From positions 1 to 64,000 of the forward strand of contig JAHHIH010000009.1 of the NCBI GenBank assembly GCA_019358835.1: DNA of 64,000 bases. Reading direction: 5' to 3'. Positions 32,287-46,337 of the stretch are shown here, piece after piece. The notes beneath the pieces are model-generated. The model was not told the origin of the DNA, made no database searches, and saw only the letters and a program-made list of their open reading frames with translations. The translations under genes and the position numbers were made by a program. The stretch is from Tildeniella torsiva UHER 1998/13D (GTDB lineage Bacteria > Cyanobacteriota > Cyanobacteriia > Phormidesmidales > Phormidesmidaceae). Position 1 is the first letter of the stretch, and the number at the start of each line of letters is the position of its first letter.

Positions 32287-35200
32287 TTAGAGAGCTTCGG
32301 TTTGATCGTCGATCAGCAGGTTATCGTCAATCTCAACCCCGTTTCCCAAGCCAGGGAAGTCACCATTGCCTGCGGCGCGAGCCCCGCCATCATCTAAGGA
32401 CATGCCGCCGATCATCTCATCGTCGTTGAGCATGCTGAGGTTGCCCTCAAGGTCGTAGCTGCGGGCGGTAAAATCGTCCAGCACCACGTCCTGAAGCACT
32501 AGGTCGTCGTCCAAAATGGCCGAATCGTAGGCCGGGTCAAGTTCCGGCGCTGGAGTCTCCTCGTAGGCGTTGTAACCGGTACCAGCCGGAATCAAGCGCC
32601 CGATGATGACGTTCTCCTTCAGGCCGCGCAGCCAGTCCGACTTGCCTTCAATAGCCGCCTCGGTCAGCACCCGGGTAGTTTCCTGGAAGCTAGCGGCGGA
32701 GATGAAGCTGTCGGTATTCAGCGAAGCCTTGGTGATACCCAGCAGTACCGGCGTATATTCCGCCGGAGCACCGCCCGTGATCGCCATGGCCTCGTTGACC
32801 TGCTCTACCTGATAGATCTCTACCAGCTCGCCGGGCAGCATGGTGGTGTCGCCGCCGTCGTCAATCCGGCATTTCGACGACATCTGCCGCACGATCACCT
32901 CGGTGTGCTTGTCGGAGATATCGATGCCCTGGGACTGGTACACCGACTGCACCTCGTTGACCAAGAACGACTGCACCTCCTGTAAAGCGCCCAAAGCCGC
33001 GTCGTGGATGCCCATACCCAGGCTGAGGTTGTACTTAAAGAACACCTCCAGAATCTGGTGGGGGTTAGCGGGGCCGTCGGTGAGGTGCTCAGCGGTGCTC
33101 ACCCGCTGGCTATCCGAGACAATCACGTTTTGGCCGGGGCTAATGGGATATTCGGTGACCACCCCATCGTCCTCAATGATTTTGACCTCTACGGTTTCGT
33201 CATCGCTGTACACCACCTGGGCATTGCCGGGGCGCTCCGATAGCACGCAGGCTTCCTTGGGTTTACGGGCTTCCAGCAGTTCCTCAATTCGAGGTAGACC
33301 CTGGATGATGTCGCCGGTTTTAGCCCGTTCAAACACCAGCAGCACTAAGTTGTCACCCCGCTGCACCAGGTCGCCGTCTTCAATGTGCAGCACGGCACCG
33401 GTAGACACCCGGTAGGGGCGGGCCAGCCGCAGAGAAATTTGGCCCTCGCCAATGGTGGTCACTTCTCCCGACTCTTCGTGGGTTAGGCCAGGAGCCAACT
33501 CGGTGTCGGCTACTACCAGGTCGCCCACTTTCACCGTAGGCTCTTTGCCCTGTAAATCCACCTTCATGCGATCGGCCTCCCGCACTACCAGCACGCGGCG
33601 AACGGCCTCTTGCCCTTTGCGGATACCGCGCACTTCCCCCGCTTCTTTACAGCGAATTTCGGTGCGGGCCACCACTGCTCCTGGCTCAATCTGCTGACCG
33701 TCTTCCACCAGCAGCCGGGTGACGGTGCTGCCCTGGGTTTGATCCGCCACCACGTCGCGGCGAATTACCTGGGTTTCGAGCACCACCATTTGCAGGCGCA
33801 TCAGGTCGGCATCCTGGTCGTCGGGTACTAGCTCAATGTCGGCGACCACGTGGGGCGACTCGTCTTCGATGTCGAGCACCAGCTGGGTGCGCAACAGCTC
33901 AACTCCAACCACCGACTTCACCCGTTCCCCATCTTTGAAGGGAATGCGCTGGATGGCGCGCAGCTTGATCGAACCGGTGGCATCGGCGGCGCTGTCCTGG
34001 CTGGGCACGGTGGGCTCGTTGGGCACCACGTACTCCTCTACCGGGCGCAGCAGCAGAGCGGGGCCATCGGGCGTTTCAACGTACTCGACGTAGCGCAGGG
34101 CGTCGGCCACCAGACCCGGCATCACCTCTTCGCCAGCATTGACTAGGGTACCGTCGCGATCCATCACGTCCTCAGGGGCATCCACCATGTGAATGTCGCC
34201 GGGCTTGACCAAGATCTCGCGCAGAATGTCGTTCTTTTGGGTAACTTCGACCACGCCGCTGTTTTGGCAGAAGATGTCTTTAACGACCTCAGTGCCCGCT
34301 TCCAGGTACTGGCCGTCTTCTACCATCAGCAGAGAAATGTCTTTGTTGACCTCGTGGGCCTCCTCAGGAATCCACAGCAGGGTGCCGCCCTGAACGACTT
34401 CATAGCCTTGTTTACCCTTGCCCTTTTTGGCCACATCGACCCCTGCGAACTTGACGATACCGCCGGTTTGAGTGTGGAAGCGATCGTCTTCGAGTTCGGC
34501 AATTACCTGGCCGCTGGTGACCTTGGCCCCCGGCGTGGCAATTAGGGAGAATCGTTGACCGTGAGCGGTTTCAATGAAGTAGTGCTCGCGCCCCTGGCCC
34601 TGTTCTTTGCGTACCTGGGCCTGGTCGAGCATCACGGAGGCCGTGATGATTTCGACCTCGCGGGTGCCTTTTTCATCGTCGGCCTCGGGCAAACGCACTA
34701 GGCCGCCCCGCTCAGTGGTGAGCTTGGTTTCAGCCAGGGTGTCGTCGGCGTTGACATAGTCACCGTTGCGCACCACCGGCTCAGCACTGGGGGGCAGGTT
34801 GTAGACATCGCCAGCCAGCACCCACAGCAGACCGCCCCGCTGGGCCAGCCGGGTGGTGTTGCCCTGGCGGTCGGTTTTTTCTTCCTGCACTAAACCGGCA
34901 AATTTGACTTCCCCAGCCAGGTCAGAGGTCACGTCCTTGGTGGCTTTCTCGGTCACCTTGCGGGTGCGCCCGGCGGAGGGCAGCTCAGCTAGCAGCTGCT
35001 CTTTTTTAACGGTTTCGCCATCGTTGACGAATAGAATGGTGCCCTGGGGTAGGGATTCAGATTTGTTTTTACCGCTGCCTTCAATCACCACGTCGGCGTT
35101 CGACTCGATCATCAGCGCATCTTCGCCGTAGCGAGTGCGGAAGGCGCGAGTCTTAAGGTTCTTAGGCAGCTTGACGGTGCCATCTTTGCTGGCACGAATG

Positions 35201-36273
35201 CGGGGGGCCACTTCGCCAGTGAAGGTACCGCCAGTGTGGAAGGTGCGCATGGTCATCTGGGTACCCGGCTCACCGATGGACTGGGCGGCAATGATGCCCA
35301 CCGCTTCGCCCAGGTCAACCATTTCTGAGTGGGCCAGACTCCAGCCGTAGCAGAGGCGGCACACGGAGCGGGTGGCTTCGCAAGTGAGGGGCGATCGCAC
35401 CACCACACCTTCAACCCCAGCCTCAGCCAGCATTTCTGCCGTTTCGGGAGAAACCGGGTGGTCTTTTTCTAGCAAGACCTCGCCGGTTTTAGGATGTACA
35501 ACATCTTCAGAAACAACGCGGCCCAGCAGGCGATTTTCCAGGGGAATCAGCACCCGCTCACCGTCGGTCATGCTGCGCAGGGGAATGCCGCGGGTTGTGC
35601 CGCAGTCGTGCTCTCGGATGATCACGTCTTGAGACACATCCACCAGACGACGGGTGAGATAACCCGAGTCAGCGGTTCGCAGCGCCGTGTCAACCAGACC
35701 CTTGCGGGCCCCGTAGGAGGAGATCACGTACTCGGTAACGGTCAGCCCCTCGCGAAAGTTGGTCTTAATGGGGAGGTCAATAATTTCCCCCTGGGGATTT
35801 GCCATTAGACCGCGCATACCCACCAGCTGGCGTACCTGGGAGATGTTTCCCCGAGCCCCCGAGAAGGCCATCATGTACACCGAGTTGAGGGGGTTGTTTT
35901 CCTTAAAGTTCTTCACCACCTGGTCTTTCAGCTCTTCGCTGGTGTCGTTCCAGGTGTCAATGACCTTCGTGAGACGCTCTACTTCGGTGATTTCGCCCCG
36001 AGTGTACCGCTCTTCGGTGATACGAATATCTTCTTCGGCAGCAGCCAGCATGCCCTTCTTTTGCTCGGGCACCTGGAGGTCTTCCACGCTAATGGAAACT
36101 CCAGCCCGGGTGGCGTACTTAAAGCCCAAGTCTTTGATGCGATCGGCCATCTGCGACGTGCGGGCGGTGCCGTAGTGGGTAAACGACCAGGAGATCAGCT
36201 TTTTGAGCTGCTTCTTATCGATAATTCGGTTCCGAAAGGTCAGAGAGGTTTGAGGTGCCCCTTGCTCAGCCAT
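32287..36273 (-). CDS. rpoC2: RNA polymerase beta-prime subunit, C-terminal part
   Basis: RpoC2 is the C-terminal part of the split beta-prime subunit found in cyanobacteria and plastids. It carries the trigger loop and the long lineage-specific insertion. The protein is about 1328 residues. Visible are the start [40 protein letters not shown], and [15 protein letters not shown] (trigger-loop core). A long beta-sandwich insertion spans roughly residues 330-1000. The end has [20 protein letters not shown] then [20 protein letters not shown] 36273 is used. It is last in the rpoB-rpoC1-rpoC2 operon. Confidence 0.98.
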   Translation of the reverse strand: MAEQGAPQTSLTFRNRIIDKKQLKKLISWSFTHYGTARTSQMADRIKDLGFKYATRAGVSISVEDLQVPEQKKGMLAAAEEDIRITEERYTRGEITEVERLTKVIDTWNDTSEELKDQVVKNFKENNPLNSVYMMAFSGARGNISQVRQLVGMRGLMANPQGEIIDLPIKTNFREGLTVTEYVISSYGARKGLVDTALRTADSGYLTRRLVDVSQDVIIREHDCGTTRGIPLRSMTDGERVLIPLENRLLGRVVSEDVVHPKTGEVLLEKDHPVSPETAEMLAEAGVEGVVVRSPLTCEATRSVCRLCYGWSLAHSEMVDLGEAVGIIAAQSIGEPGTQMTMRTFHTGGTFTGEVAPRIRASKDGTVKLPKNLKTRAFRTRYGEDALMIESNADVVIEGSGKNKSESLPQGTILFVNDGETVKKEQLLAELPSAGRTRKVTEKATKDVTSDLAGEVKFAGLVQEEKTDRQGNTTRLAQRGGLLWVLAGDVYNLPPSAEPVVRNGDYVNADDTLAETKLTTERGGLVRLPEADDEKGTREVEIITASVMLDQAQVRKEQGQGREHYFIETAHGQRFSLIATPGAKVTSGQVIAELEDDRFHTQTGGIVKFAGVDVAKKGKGKQGYEVVQGGTLLWIPEEAHEVNKDISLLMVEDGQYLEAGTEVVKDIFCQNSGVVEVTQKNDILREILVKPGDIHMVDAPEDVMDRDGTLVNAGEEVMPGLVADALRYVEYVETPDGPALLLRPVEEYVVPNEPTVPSQDSAADATGSIKLRAIQRIPFKDGERVKSVVGVELLRTQLVLDIEDESPHVVADIELVPDDQDADLMRLQMVVLETQVIRRDVVADQTQGSTVTRLLVEDGQQIEPGAVVARTEIRCKEAGEVRGIRKGQEAVRRVLVVREADRMKVDLQGKEPTVKVGDLVVADTELAPGLTHEESGEVTTIGEGQISLRLARPYRVSTGAVLHIEDGDLVQRGDNLVLLVFERAKTGDIIQGLPRIEELLEARKPKEACVLSERPGNAQVVYSDDETVEVKIIEDDGVVTEYPISPGQNVIVSDSQRVSTAEHLTDGPANPHQILEVFFKYNLSLGMGIHDAALGALQEVQSFLVNEVQSVYQSQGIDISDKHTEVIVRQMSSKCRIDDGGDTTMLPGELVEIYQVEQVNEAMAITGGAPAEYTPVLLGITKASLNTDSFISAASFQETTRVLTEAAIEGKSDWLRGLKENVIIGRLIPAGTGYNAYEETPAPELDPAYDSAILDDDLVLQDVVLDDFTARSYDLEGNLSMLNDDEMIGGMSLDDGGARAAGNGDFPGLGNGVEIDDNLLIDDQTEAL

Positions 36274-36328
36274 AGTTTCGCCCTTGTGTAGTGATGTTCG
36301 TGCTGTGTCGAGTGTTGTGGAGTGGCCC

Positions 36329-38203
36329 CTAGCCTGCGATCGCGTCAAGCACCGCCTTGTTGTAGATAATCCGGCCCGCAGTTGTCTTAATGTACTGGGA
36401 GATCAGCTTGCCCTCGCTGTCTACCCGCACTCGGCGATCGGGGTAAATTTCAGTGATAGTGCCATCCTCAGATTCCATCCGCTCTGGAGACGTGTTCTTG
36501 GGCTGGTCAGACTCTACCTCGCCGTCAAACCGCAGCCAGACCTTGGAGTGAAGATCGACCACGCCCTGCTCGAAGGCCATGATGGCGTCTTCCATGCTGC
36601 CGAAATAGTGGCCCTCGCCCTTAATAGCATCAGGGTTCTCCGCCGTCAGGTAGTAGCAGCCAAGCACCATATCCTGGGAGGGGGTGATAATGGGCTGGCC
36701 AGTAGCAGGCGACAGTACGTTGTTCGACGCCAGCATCAGCAGACGAGCCTCCGACTGAGCCTCAAGGGACAGCGGCACGTGAACTGCCATCTGGTCACCA
36801 TCAAAGTCAGCGTTAAAGGCCGGACACACCAGCGGGTGTAGCTGAATCGCTCGTCCTTCCACCAGAATGGGTTCGAAGGCCTGAATGCCCAAACGGTGCA
36901 GCGTCGGAGCCCGGTTTAGCATCACCGGGTGGCTCTCAATCACCTCTTCCAGCACGTCCCACACGCTGGGGTCATTGTGCTGAATCAGCTTCTTTGCCGC
37001 CTTGATGTTGTTGACGAGCCCCTGGCGAATCAGCCGGTGGATCACAAAGGGCTGAAACAGCTCGATCGCCATTTCCCGAGGCAGACCGCACTGGTGAATT
37101 TGCAGCTTAGGCCCCACCACAATGACAGAACGGCCAGAGTAGTCAACCCGCTTACCCAACAGGTTCTGCCGGAAGCGTCCCTGCTTACCCTCAATGATGT
37201 CGGAAAGCGACTTCAGCGGGCGGTTGTTAGCTCCGACCACCGTGCGACCTCGGCGACCGTTGTCGATCAGCGCATCCACCGCCTCTTGCAACATCCGCTT
37301 TTCGTTACGGACGATGATTTCAGGAGCCAAAATCTCCTGAAGGCGAGCCAGCCGGTTGTTGCGGTTGATTACCCGACGGTACAGGTCGTTCAGGTCAGAG
37401 GTCGCAAAACGACCGCCGTCCAACTGCACCATGGGTCGCAGATCGGGCGGAATCACCGGAATCACATCCAGTACCATCCACTCAGTCTTAGAACCGGTAG
37501 CGATGAAGTTATCAATTACCCGCAGGCGCTTGATCAACTTGGCCCGCTTCTGGCCCTTAGAGTTGGCAATATCTTCCCGCAACTTCTCCGCTGTGGTTTC
37601 TAGCTCCAGATCCTCTAGCAGCCGTTGGAGAGCCTCAGCACCAATGCCGACCTCTACCCCAGCCAGCTCAGTCTCTTCGTCGTAGAGCTGGTCTTCAATT
37701 TCAATCCACTGATCTTCGGTCAGCAGCTGCTTGTAGCTGAGATTCTCGGCATTACCCGCATCCAACACCACGTAGGCGTTGAAGTAGACAATCTGCTCAA
37801 CGTCCCGCAGCGGCATATCGAGCAGAATGGCGATGTAGCTGGGAATGCCCTTTAGATACCACACGTGGGCCACCGGAGCGGCCAGCTTGATATAGCCCAT
37901 GCGGTGACGACGCACCCGCGATTCAGTCACCTCTACACCACAGCGCTCACACACAATGCCGCGATGGCGTACACGCTTGTACTTACCACAATGGCATTCC
38001 CAGTCCTTGGCGGGGCCAAAGATGCGCTCACAGAACAGCCCGTCCATTTCAGGCTTGAGAGTGCGGTAGTTAATGGTTTCAGGCTTGGTTACTTCGCCCA
38101 CGATTTGCCCGTTGGGCAGGGTGCGTTCCCCCCACTGGCGAATGCGTTCTGGGGAGGCTAATCCGATTTTGACGTAGTCAAACCGCTGTTCTAGCTTGGC
38201 CAT
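36329..38203 (-). CDS. rpoC1: RNA polymerase gamma (beta-prime N-terminal part) subunit
   Basis: RpoC1 carries the catalytic magnesium site of RNA polymerase. The 624-residue protein starts [20 protein letters not shown] and has the zinc-binding [20 protein letters not shown] followed by RCGVEVTE. Further on are [20 protein letters not shown] (bridge/switch region) and [16 protein letters not shown] with the three catalytic Asp. It starts at ATG 38203. It lies between rpoB and rpoC2, with 55 bases to rpoC2. Confidence 0.98.
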   Translation of the reverse strand: MAKLEQRFDYVKIGLASPERIRQWGERTLPNGQIVGEVTKPETINYRTLKPEMDGLFCERIFGPAKDWECHCGKYKRVRHRGIVCERCGVEVTESRVRRHRMGYIKLAAPVAHVWYLKGIPSYIAILLDMPLRDVEQIVYFNAYVVLDAGNAENLSYKQLLTEDQWIEIEDQLYDEETELAGVEVGIGAEALQRLLEDLELETTAEKLREDIANSKGQKRAKLIKRLRVIDNFIATGSKTEWMVLDVIPVIPPDLRPMVQLDGGRFATSDLNDLYRRVINRNNRLARLQEILAPEIIVRNEKRMLQEAVDALIDNGRRGRTVVGANNRPLKSLSDIIEGKQGRFRQNLLGKRVDYSGRSVIVVGPKLQIHQCGLPREMAIELFQPFVIHRLIRQGLVNNIKAAKKLIQHNDPSVWDVLEEVIESHPVMLNRAPTLHRLGIQAFEPILVEGRAIQLHPLVCPAFNADFDGDQMAVHVPLSLEAQSEARLLMLASNNVLSPATGQPIITPSQDMVLGCYYLTAENPDAIKGEGHYFGSMEDAIMAFEQGVVDLHSKVWLRFDGEVESDQPKNTSPERMESEDGTITEIYPDRRVRVDSEGKLISQYIKTTAGRIIYNKAVLDAIAG

Positions 38204-38305
38204 GCTGGGTATCTTCCTTGTAAGCGCGCTCGGTCTGATCAATGCAGGTTAGGCCGACCTCCGGAACTGGGTCAGACACAATTCCGGGGTCGGATCAGGG
38301 ACAGG

Positions 38306-41300
38306 CTAGTCTTCTACTTCCTCTAGCTCTTCATCCCGGGCGATGGACTCATAGGTGGGGCGAGACGGAGTACGGCGACTGTTAACGTCGGCCATGAGAT
38401 CTACCTCGGTGTCGCGACTGGTGCCATCTTCGCGGGTTTCTACCTTGTGCACCGCAATGTCTAAGCAGAGGGACTGTAGCTCTCGCATTAGCACTTTGAA
38501 GGACTCAGGGGTACCCGGTCTTGGAATCGACTTACCCTTGACGATCGCATTGAGCGCTTCATTGCGACCCTGCATATCGTCCGACTTGACCGTCAGCAAC
38601 TCTTGGAGGGTATAGGCAGCCCCAAAGGCTTCCAGAGCCCAAACTTCCATTTCTCCAAAGCGCTGACCACCCTGCTGGGCTTTACCACCCAGAGGCTGCT
38701 GAGTCACCAGAGAGTAAGGGCCTGTAGAACGGGCGTGGATCTTGTCGTCGACTAGGTGCACCAGCTTCAGCATGTAGGCTCTACCGACAGTAATCGCCTT
38801 ATCGAAAGCTTCCCCAGTACGACCGTCCCGGAGCACGATCTTGCCGGGGTCCTCAGGGTTGAAGATCCAGTCTTTGCCGCTGGTTTCTCGCGCCTCCATC
38901 AGCTTGCCGTGAGTAGAGTTTCGAGAGGCCTCCTCTCCGTACATCTCGTCGAAAGGAATTACCTTGAAGCGACAATCAAGGTTGTCGGCAGCCCAGCCGA
39001 GCAGGCACTCGAACACCTGTCCCACGTTCATTCGAGACGGTACCCCAAGCGGGTTGAGGGCGATGTCAATGGGAGTGCCATCGGGCAGATAGGGCATATC
39101 TTCAATGGGCAAAATGCGGGAAATAATTCCCTTGTTGCCGTGGCGACCAGCCATCTTGTCGCCCACCTGAATCTTGCGCTTTTGGGCCACATAGACCCGC
39201 ACCACCATGTTGGCACCGGGGGGCAGCTCATCGCCCTGCTCCCGGGTAAACACCCGCACATCGACAACCCGACCTTTCTCTCCGTTGGGCACTCGCAGAG
39301 AGTTATCGCGCACATCTCGAGCTTTTTCACCAAAGATGGCCCGCAGCAGCTTTTCCTCAGGGGGTTGGTCAGACTCGCCCTTAGGCGTGACCTTGCCCAC
39401 CAGAATGTCGCCCGACTCTACCCAGGCTCCGATGCGAATGATCCCAGTTTCGTCAAGCTGACGTAGGGCATCTTCGCCAACGTTGGGAATTTCACGGGTG
39501 ATTTCTTCAGGGCCAAGCTTGGTTTGGCGGGCCTCGATCTCAAACTTCTCCACGTGAATGGAGGTGTAGACATCGTCATACACTAGGCGCTCACTGAGCA
39601 GGATAGCGTCCTCGTAGTTGTAGCCCTCCCAAGGCATGTAGGCGACCAGAACATTTTGCCCCAGTGCCAGTTCTCCGCCCTCAGTGGCAGAGCCATCGGC
39701 GAGCACCTGGCCCGACTGTACCTTCTCTCCAGGGAATACAATGGGGCGCTGGTTCAGACAGGTATCTTGGTTGGAGCGCTGGTACTTTTGCAGCTCGTAC
39801 TCGTGGACGTTGCCCTCAGGATCGCGAACCTTGATCAAATCAGCGTCCAGGTAGACAATTTCCCCATCGGTGCGGCTGATGATCACCATGCCCGAGTCAC
39901 GAGCCGCCTGGGCTTCCAGGCCAGTACCCACCAATGGGCGCTCAGGCTGGAGCAGTGGCACCGCCTGACGCTGCATATTAGAACCCATCAGCGCCCGGTT
40001 GGCGTCGTCGTGCTCTAGGAACGGAATCAGTGAGGTGGCTACGGAGATAATCTGCACGGGCGATACTGCCACATAGTCCACCTCAGTGGACTCGGTGGTG
40101 GTGAAGTCTTGGCGATAGCGCACCGGAATTGTGCTGCCAATGATATAGCCGTTTTCGTCGGTGGCGATGTCACCAGGAGCGACCCGCAGATCGTCTTCCT
40201 CATCGGCGGTCATGTAAATAGGCTCGACGTCTTTGAAGACCCGACCGTTCTCAGCTTTGAAGAAGGGGGTCTCAATGAATCCGAACTCATTGACGCGGGC
40301 GTGGGTAGCTAGAGAGCCAATTAGGCCAGCGTTAGGACCTTCCGGAGTCTCAATGGGGCAGATACGTCCGTAGTGGGAGGGGTGAATATCTCGCACGGCA
40401 AAACCGGCGCGCTCCCGGGTGAGACCGCCTGGACCCAAGGCGCTAATGCGTCGCTTGTGGGTCAACTCCGCCAGAGGGTTGGTCTGATCCATAAACTGGG
40501 AAAGCTGGCTGGAGCCAAAGAACTCCTTGATAGCGGCTACCAGGGGCTTGGGGTTAACTAGGGATGCTGGGGTAAGCGAGTCTGAGTCAGAAACGGTCAT
40601 GCGTTCCCGAATGATTCGCTCCAGGCGGTTAAGACCTACCCGCACCTGGTTTTGCAGTAGCTCACCCACGGAACGCACTCGGCGGTTGCCGAGGTGGTCA
40701 ATGTCGTCGATGGAGCCGATATCAAATTCGAGGTTGATCAGGTAGTCGATCGCAGATAGAATGTCGGTCGGAGTTAGTACCCGAGTGGCGTCGGGCACGT
40801 TGAGACGCAGCTTGCGGTTGAGCTTGTAGCGACCCACCCGTCCTAGGTCATAGCGTTTGGGGTCAGAGAAGCGCGAGTGCAGCAGTTGCTCGCCGCCAGC
40901 TACCGTGGGTGGTTCCCCAGGACGCAGCTTGCGGTACAGCTCAAGCAGAGCCTCCTCTTCGCTGAACTGGCCCTCTTTCTCAATGGTTTTTTGGAAGTAG
41001 TCAGGGTGACGCAGAGAGTCAAAGATCTCGTTGTCGGTTAGCCCTAACGCCTTGAGCAGCACCTGGGCCGATAGCTTGCGGGTCTTGTCAATGCGAACCC
41101 AAACCAGGTCGTTTTTGTCGGTCTCAAACTTGAGCCAGGCACCCCGGTTGGGGATCAGGTTAGCGTTGTAGGTGCGGCGACCATTTTTGTCGGTCTCAGC
41201 CTTGTAGTAGACCCCAGGGCTACGCACGATCTGGTTAACAATGACTCGCTCTGCACCGTTAATGATGAAGGTGCCGCGATCGGTCATCAGAGGCAGATCA

Positions 41301-41614
41301 CCGATGAAGACTTCCTGTTCCTTAATTTCGCCGGTTTCTTTATTGATCAGCCGGGTGGGCACATACATCTGCACGGCGTAGGTGGCATCCCGCCGCTTGG
41401 CTTCATCAACATCATACTTAGGGCTTTTTAGCTTGTACTGCTTACCGAGGAAATGCAGCTCAAGTTTGCCGGTATAGTCGGTAATAGGAGAAAAGCTTTC
41501 CAGCTCTTCGATCAACCCTTCTTCTAGGAACCAGCGAAAGCTAGACCGCTGAATTTCTACCAGGTCGGGTAGGACAAAGTTAGGGGGAGCTTGGTAAACG
41601 GTGGTTTCAGTCAT
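38306..41614 (-). CDS. rpoB: RNA polymerase beta subunit
   Basis: RpoB is the second-largest catalytic subunit. It is about 1102 residues, with [20 protein letters not shown] at the start. The rifampicin region has [20 protein letters not shown] followed by [30 protein letters not shown] sits in the C-terminal half, and the end has [23 protein letters not shown] 41614 is chosen. It follows tatD by 115 bases and begins the rpoB-C1-C2 run. An antisense open frame (38756-39466) is a shadow. Confidence 0.98.
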   Translation of the reverse strand: MTETTVYQAPPNFVLPDLVEIQRSSFRWFLEEGLIEELESFSPITDYTGKLELHFLGKQYKLKSPKYDVDEAKRRDATYAVQMYVPTRLINKETGEIKEQEVFIGDLPLMTDRGTFIINGAERVIVNQIVRSPGVYYKAETDKNGRRTYNANLIPNRGAWLKFETDKNDLVWVRIDKTRKLSAQVLLKALGLTDNEIFDSLRHPDYFQKTIEKEGQFSEEEALLELYRKLRPGEPPTVAGGEQLLHSRFSDPKRYDLGRVGRYKLNRKLRLNVPDATRVLTPTDILSAIDYLINLEFDIGSIDDIDHLGNRRVRSVGELLQNQVRVGLNRLERIIRERMTVSDSDSLTPASLVNPKPLVAAIKEFFGSSQLSQFMDQTNPLAELTHKRRISALGPGGLTRERAGFAVRDIHPSHYGRICPIETPEGPNAGLIGSLATHARVNEFGFIETPFFKAENGRVFKDVEPIYMTADEEDDLRVAPGDIATDENGYIIGSTIPVRYRQDFTTTESTEVDYVAVSPVQIISVATSLIPFLEHDDANRALMGSNMQRQAVPLLQPERPLVGTGLEAQAARDSGMVIISRTDGEIVYLDADLIKVRDPEGNVHEYELQKYQRSNQDTCLNQRPIVFPGEKVQSGQVLADGSATEGGELALGQNVLVAYMPWEGYNYEDAILLSERLVYDDVYTSIHVEKFEIEARQTKLGPEEITREIPNVGEDALRQLDETGIIRIGAWVESGDILVGKVTPKGESDQPPEEKLLRAIFGEKARDVRDNSLRVPNGEKGRVVDVRVFTREQGDELPPGANMVVRVYVAQKRKIQVGDKMAGRHGNKGIISRILPIEDMPYLPDGTPIDIALNPLGVPSRMNVGQVFECLLGWAADNLDCRFKVIPFDEMYGEEASRNSTHGKLMEARETSGKDWIFNPEDPGKIVLRDGRTGEAFDKAITVGRAYMLKLVHLVDDKIHARSTGPYSLVTQQPLGGKAQQGGQRFGEMEVWALEAFGAAYTLQELLTVKSDDMQGRNEALNAIVKGKSIPRPGTPESFKVLMRELQSLCLDIAVHKVETREDGTSRDTEVDLMADVNSRRTPSRPTYESIARDEELEEVED

Positions 41615-41729
41615 GGGTCTCCTAGTGCAGATTGGCCAGGTGCAGGTGGCCAAGATCAACGACGCGTCTGGAACGAAAGGGACAGCGGACAACAGCGAAT
41701 AACTCGCCTCGCTGGACTAAGCTGACTGC

Positions 41730-42572
41730 CTAACCGCCCGCCGGAGTTGGCAGTCGAAAATTGTCGGCATCAGCGGATGAAAACACAAGAGTCTTGGGCA
41801 AGTTAAACAACGTCACAGCGTTACGAGTAGTGGTCTGGGCCAAAGCCTCGAATTCAACCTGGCGCAGCTCGGCTAGGTAAGCCGCCACATGATACACAAA
41901 GGCTGGCTGGTTGCGCCGCTCCTTGCGGCGAGGCTCTGGGGTAAGAAAGGGACAGTCTGTTTCGACTAGCAGGCGATCGCTGGGTACCATCTGAGCCGAA
42001 GCCTTAACCTGGTGGGCATTCTTAAACGTGACGATGCCGCTGAAGCTGATATAGAAGCCCAGATCTAAAAACGTTTGAGTCTCGTCTGGGGTACCTGCCC
42101 AGCAGTGCATTACACCTGTAACAGGGCCAACGGTGAGCTGAAACTCTCGAATTACCTCGGCGGTGGCCAAGGCGGCATCTCGACAGTGAACAATAACCGG
42201 AAGCCCTTGGCGGTGGGCAATCGCCAACTGTTGCCAGAAGGCCTCGCGTTGAACCGCTTCATCGTCGGCCTTATAAAAGTCGAGGCCGGCTTCGCCAATG
42301 GCTACAACTCGGCTGTCAGAGCCTGCTAGCTGAGCAATCTGGTCTGCTAGCGCGCTGTTCCACTTGTCCATATCGCAGGGGTGCAGCCCTACCGATAAAA
42401 ACAGCTCTGGGATGCGATCGGCGATGCGCTGCATCGCCAAAAACTCCCCTGGCTCTACACAGGAATGTACCAAAGCCGAAACCCCGGCCTGTCGCCAGGC
42501 CTGGGCTAGTTCGTCAAGATCCCCAGCGAAGGTTTCGAAGTTGAGATGGACGTGGGTATCAACCAGAGGCAT
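41730..42572 (-). CDS. tatD: TatD-family metal-dependent hydrolase
   Basis: TatD-type DNases or hydrolases use two metal ions. The 280-residue protein has the DTHVHLNF motif at the N-terminus, [12 protein letters not shown] with the bridging Glu (about residue 92), [17 protein letters not shown] and [13 protein letters not shown]. All five metal-binding motifs are present, so it should be active. It lies between rpsT and rpoB, an order I recognise as conserved in cyanobacteria. It is likely co-transcribed with rpsT and may be linked to RNA polymerase expression. Confidence 0.95.
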   Translation of the reverse strand: MPLVDTHVHLNFETFAGDLDELAQAWRQAGVSALVHSCVEPGEFLAMQRIADRIPELFLSVGLHPCDMDKWNSALADQIAQLAGSDSRVVAIGEAGLDFYKADDEAVQREAFWQQLAIAHRQGLPVIVHCRDAALATAEVIREFQLTVGPVTGVMHCWAGTPDETQTFLDLGFYISFSGIVTFKNAHQVKASAQMVPSDRLLVETDCPFLTPEPRRKERRNQPAFVYHVAAYLAELRQVEFEALAQTTTRNAVTLFNLPKTLVFSSADADNFRLPTPAGG

Positions 42573-42624
42573 AGGGAATGCAGCGACAAAAACGGCAGGC
42601 AGCGTGGGTCAACCCAAAGGGTGC

Positions 42625-42927
42625 CTAAGACGCAGCCCCTACCGTCTCATGAACTTTGAGGGCTCGGGCTATGCGTGACTTCTTGCGCGCCCCCGTGTTG
42701 GCGTGAAGCACGCCACACTTGACGGCCTTATCGATCTTGCTGTAAGCAGCAGCCATGGTAGCTTCGACCTGCTTCAGGGAGTCGGGGCTAGGGTTAGCCT
42801 GATGAGCCTCGACCGCAGCGAGGTAGTTTTTGGTTAAGGTTTTAACCGCCGACTTATAGGAGCGGTTATGGAGCCGATTGCGCTCGGCAACTTCAATTCG
42901 TTTCAGTGCAGACTTAATGTTTGCCAC
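42625..42927 (-). CDS. rpsT: 30S ribosomal protein S20
   Basis: S20 binds 16S rRNA early in 30S assembly. The 100-residue basic protein begins [20 protein letters not shown], then [35 protein letters not shown] and SRIARAL, all standard. The start is GTG at 42927, which is preceded by an AGGGCG ribosome site. The open frame before it (to 42978) is not part of the family. It is the first gene of the rpsT-tatD-rpoBC1C2 stretch and diverges from hisD. Confidence 0.97.
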   Translation of the reverse strand: MANIKSALKRIEVAERNRLHNRSYKSAVKTLTKNYLAAVEAHQANPSPDSLKQVEATMAAAYSKIDKAVKCGVLHANTGARKKSRIARALKVHETVGAAS

Positions 42928-43153
42928 AGTTCGCCCTAGCTTAACAAGATTAATTGACTGGATAAAACATGTTAGCACCTAATGGCGGTATTGGTGTAAT
43001 TGAATGCCCTGGTTGCCTGCCAAATTAGCCTGTAGATCGACTAGGATGTTAGAACGCTGGTGTTGACTGCCTTTCAGGGATACTCTACTTCCCTAGTACG
43101 GGGTCAACCCTGCCAAATTGCACCTTGCTGGTTTATTGGGATTCCTAGCTGTA

Positions 43154-44476
43154 ATGCTCCGCATCACTCATCAGCTAACTGAGGCAAGAACAGAGCTGCA
43201 ACGCATCTGTGCCCGCACCCACGACGACCAGGTCGTTCACAAGGAAGCAACGGTTCGGGAGATATTGCACGCTGTTCGTCGCCAGGGAGACCAGGCGCTG
43301 TTGCAGTACACCGCTGATTTTGACGGCGTTACCTTAGCGGCTGAGGGGCTGCGCTTTTCGGGGGCTGAGCTGGATGCCGCCTATCAGCAAGTCAGCAAGG
43401 GCTTGCTGGATGCCATTCGCCTGGCCTGTAGGAATGTGGAGTCATTCCATCGTCAGCGGGTGCCCCAAAGCTGGGTGCGGTTTGAGGACAATGGGATAGT
43501 ACTCGGTAAGCGCTATACCCCTGTCGATCGGGCTGGGCTGTATGTGCCTGGTGGACGAGCTTCCTATCCAAGCACCGTGATTATGAATGCCATTCCGGCA
43601 CGGGTGGCTGGGGTGCCTAAAATAGTCATGGTGACTCCACCCAGCAAAGCGGGCACGGTTAATCCAGCTGTGTTGGTCGCTGCTCAAGAGGCAGGCGTTA
43701 CAGAGATTTATCGAGTTGGAGGGGCTCAGGCGATCGCAGCCCTAGCCTACGGTACCGAGACAATCCCGCCGGTAGACGTCATCACTGGCCCCGGCAATAT
43801 TTATGTCACCCTGGCCAAGAAGCTGGTGTTTGGCACCGTAGGTATTGACTCGTTGGCTGGCCCTTCGGAGGTGCTGGTGATTGCTGACCACACGGCCAAC
43901 CCCGCCCACGTGGCTGCCGACCTGCTGGCCCAGGCGGAGCACGACCCCATTGCGGCGGCCATTTTGATTACGACCAGCGAAGTATTGGCTGAGCGAGTGG
44001 CGGCTGAGGTGGATCGACAGTTGACTGGGCACCCGCGCCAGACGCTGACGGAGAAGGCGATCGCTAACTATGGCCTAGCCGTCGTCGTCGATAGCCTAGA
44101 GCTAGCCGCTGACCTTTCCAACGGCTTTGCCCCGGAGCACCTTCAGCTAGAGGTAGCTGAACCCTGGGACTTGCTGGAACGCATTCGCCATGCCGGGGCG
44201 ATCTTTTTGGGCCACTCGACCCCTGAGGCGGTGGGTGACTATCTGGCGGGGCCTAACCACACGCTCCCGACCTCCGGAGCCGCCCGCTATGCTTCCCCTC
44301 TGTCGACTGAAACCTTTATGAAGCATTCCAGCCTGATGCAGTACTCGCCGGAGGCTCTGCGGGGGGTGGCCGATGCGATCGCCGTGCTGACCGAAACCGA
44401 GGGGCTACCCTCCCACGGCGACTCCGTGCAGCGGCGAGTGCAGCCCGAGGCCAGCGACGGTGCTTCTGGCATCTAA
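43154..44476 (+). CDS. hisD: histidinol dehydrogenase
   Basis: HisD performs the last two oxidations of histidine synthesis (histidinol to histidine) with NAD and zinc. The 440-residue protein has [60 protein letters not shown] and [13 protein letters not shown]. Near the end come [12 protein letters not shown] (zinc-binding Glu/His) and [16 protein letters not shown] 43154 gives the usual length; TTG 43118 would add an unconserved hydrophobic stretch. It diverges from rpsT across about 226 bases. Confidence 0.97.
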   Translation: MLRITHQLTEARTELQRICARTHDDQVVHKEATVREILHAVRRQGDQALLQYTADFDGVTLAAEGLRFSGAELDAAYQQVSKGLLDAIRLACRNVESFHRQRVPQSWVRFEDNGIVLGKRYTPVDRAGLYVPGGRASYPSTVIMNAIPARVAGVPKIVMVTPPSKAGTVNPAVLVAAQEAGVTEIYRVGGAQAIAALAYGTETIPPVDVITGPGNIYVTLAKKLVFGTVGIDSLAGPSEVLVIADHTANPAHVAADLLAQAEHDPIAAAILITTSEVLAERVAAEVDRQLTGHPRQTLTEKAIANYGLAVVVDSLELAADLSNGFAPEHLQLEVAEPWDLLERIRHAGAIFLGHSTPEAVGDYLAGPNHTLPTSGAARYASPLSTETFMKHSSLMQYSPEALRGVADAIAVLTETEGLPSHGDSVQRRVQPEASDGASGI

Positions 44477-44568
44477 GCAGCTAGATCTGATCCCAGCGTT
44501 AAAGATAGGCGGGGTGCCTGGTGCCTGTGGCACAATTAACGGGTTCACGCTTCTGGGGTCTGGGTTGA

Positions 44569-46221
<1,653 letters not shown>

Positions 46222-46337
46222 ACCCTAGTCGCCGCACGATGCGATGTCCCACTGGCGACAATGATTATGGGCGCTTAATCCTGAAGGTAAGCCTTGGTCA
46301 AACCTGAGGTTGTGGCCTGCCGTGAGGTTACCCTATC

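Noticed and set aside
36929-37603. 224-codon open frame antisense to rpoC1
   Set aside because: It is a shadow of the conserved rpoC1 sequence with no start signal or similarity; the same applies to 38756-39466 within rpoB.
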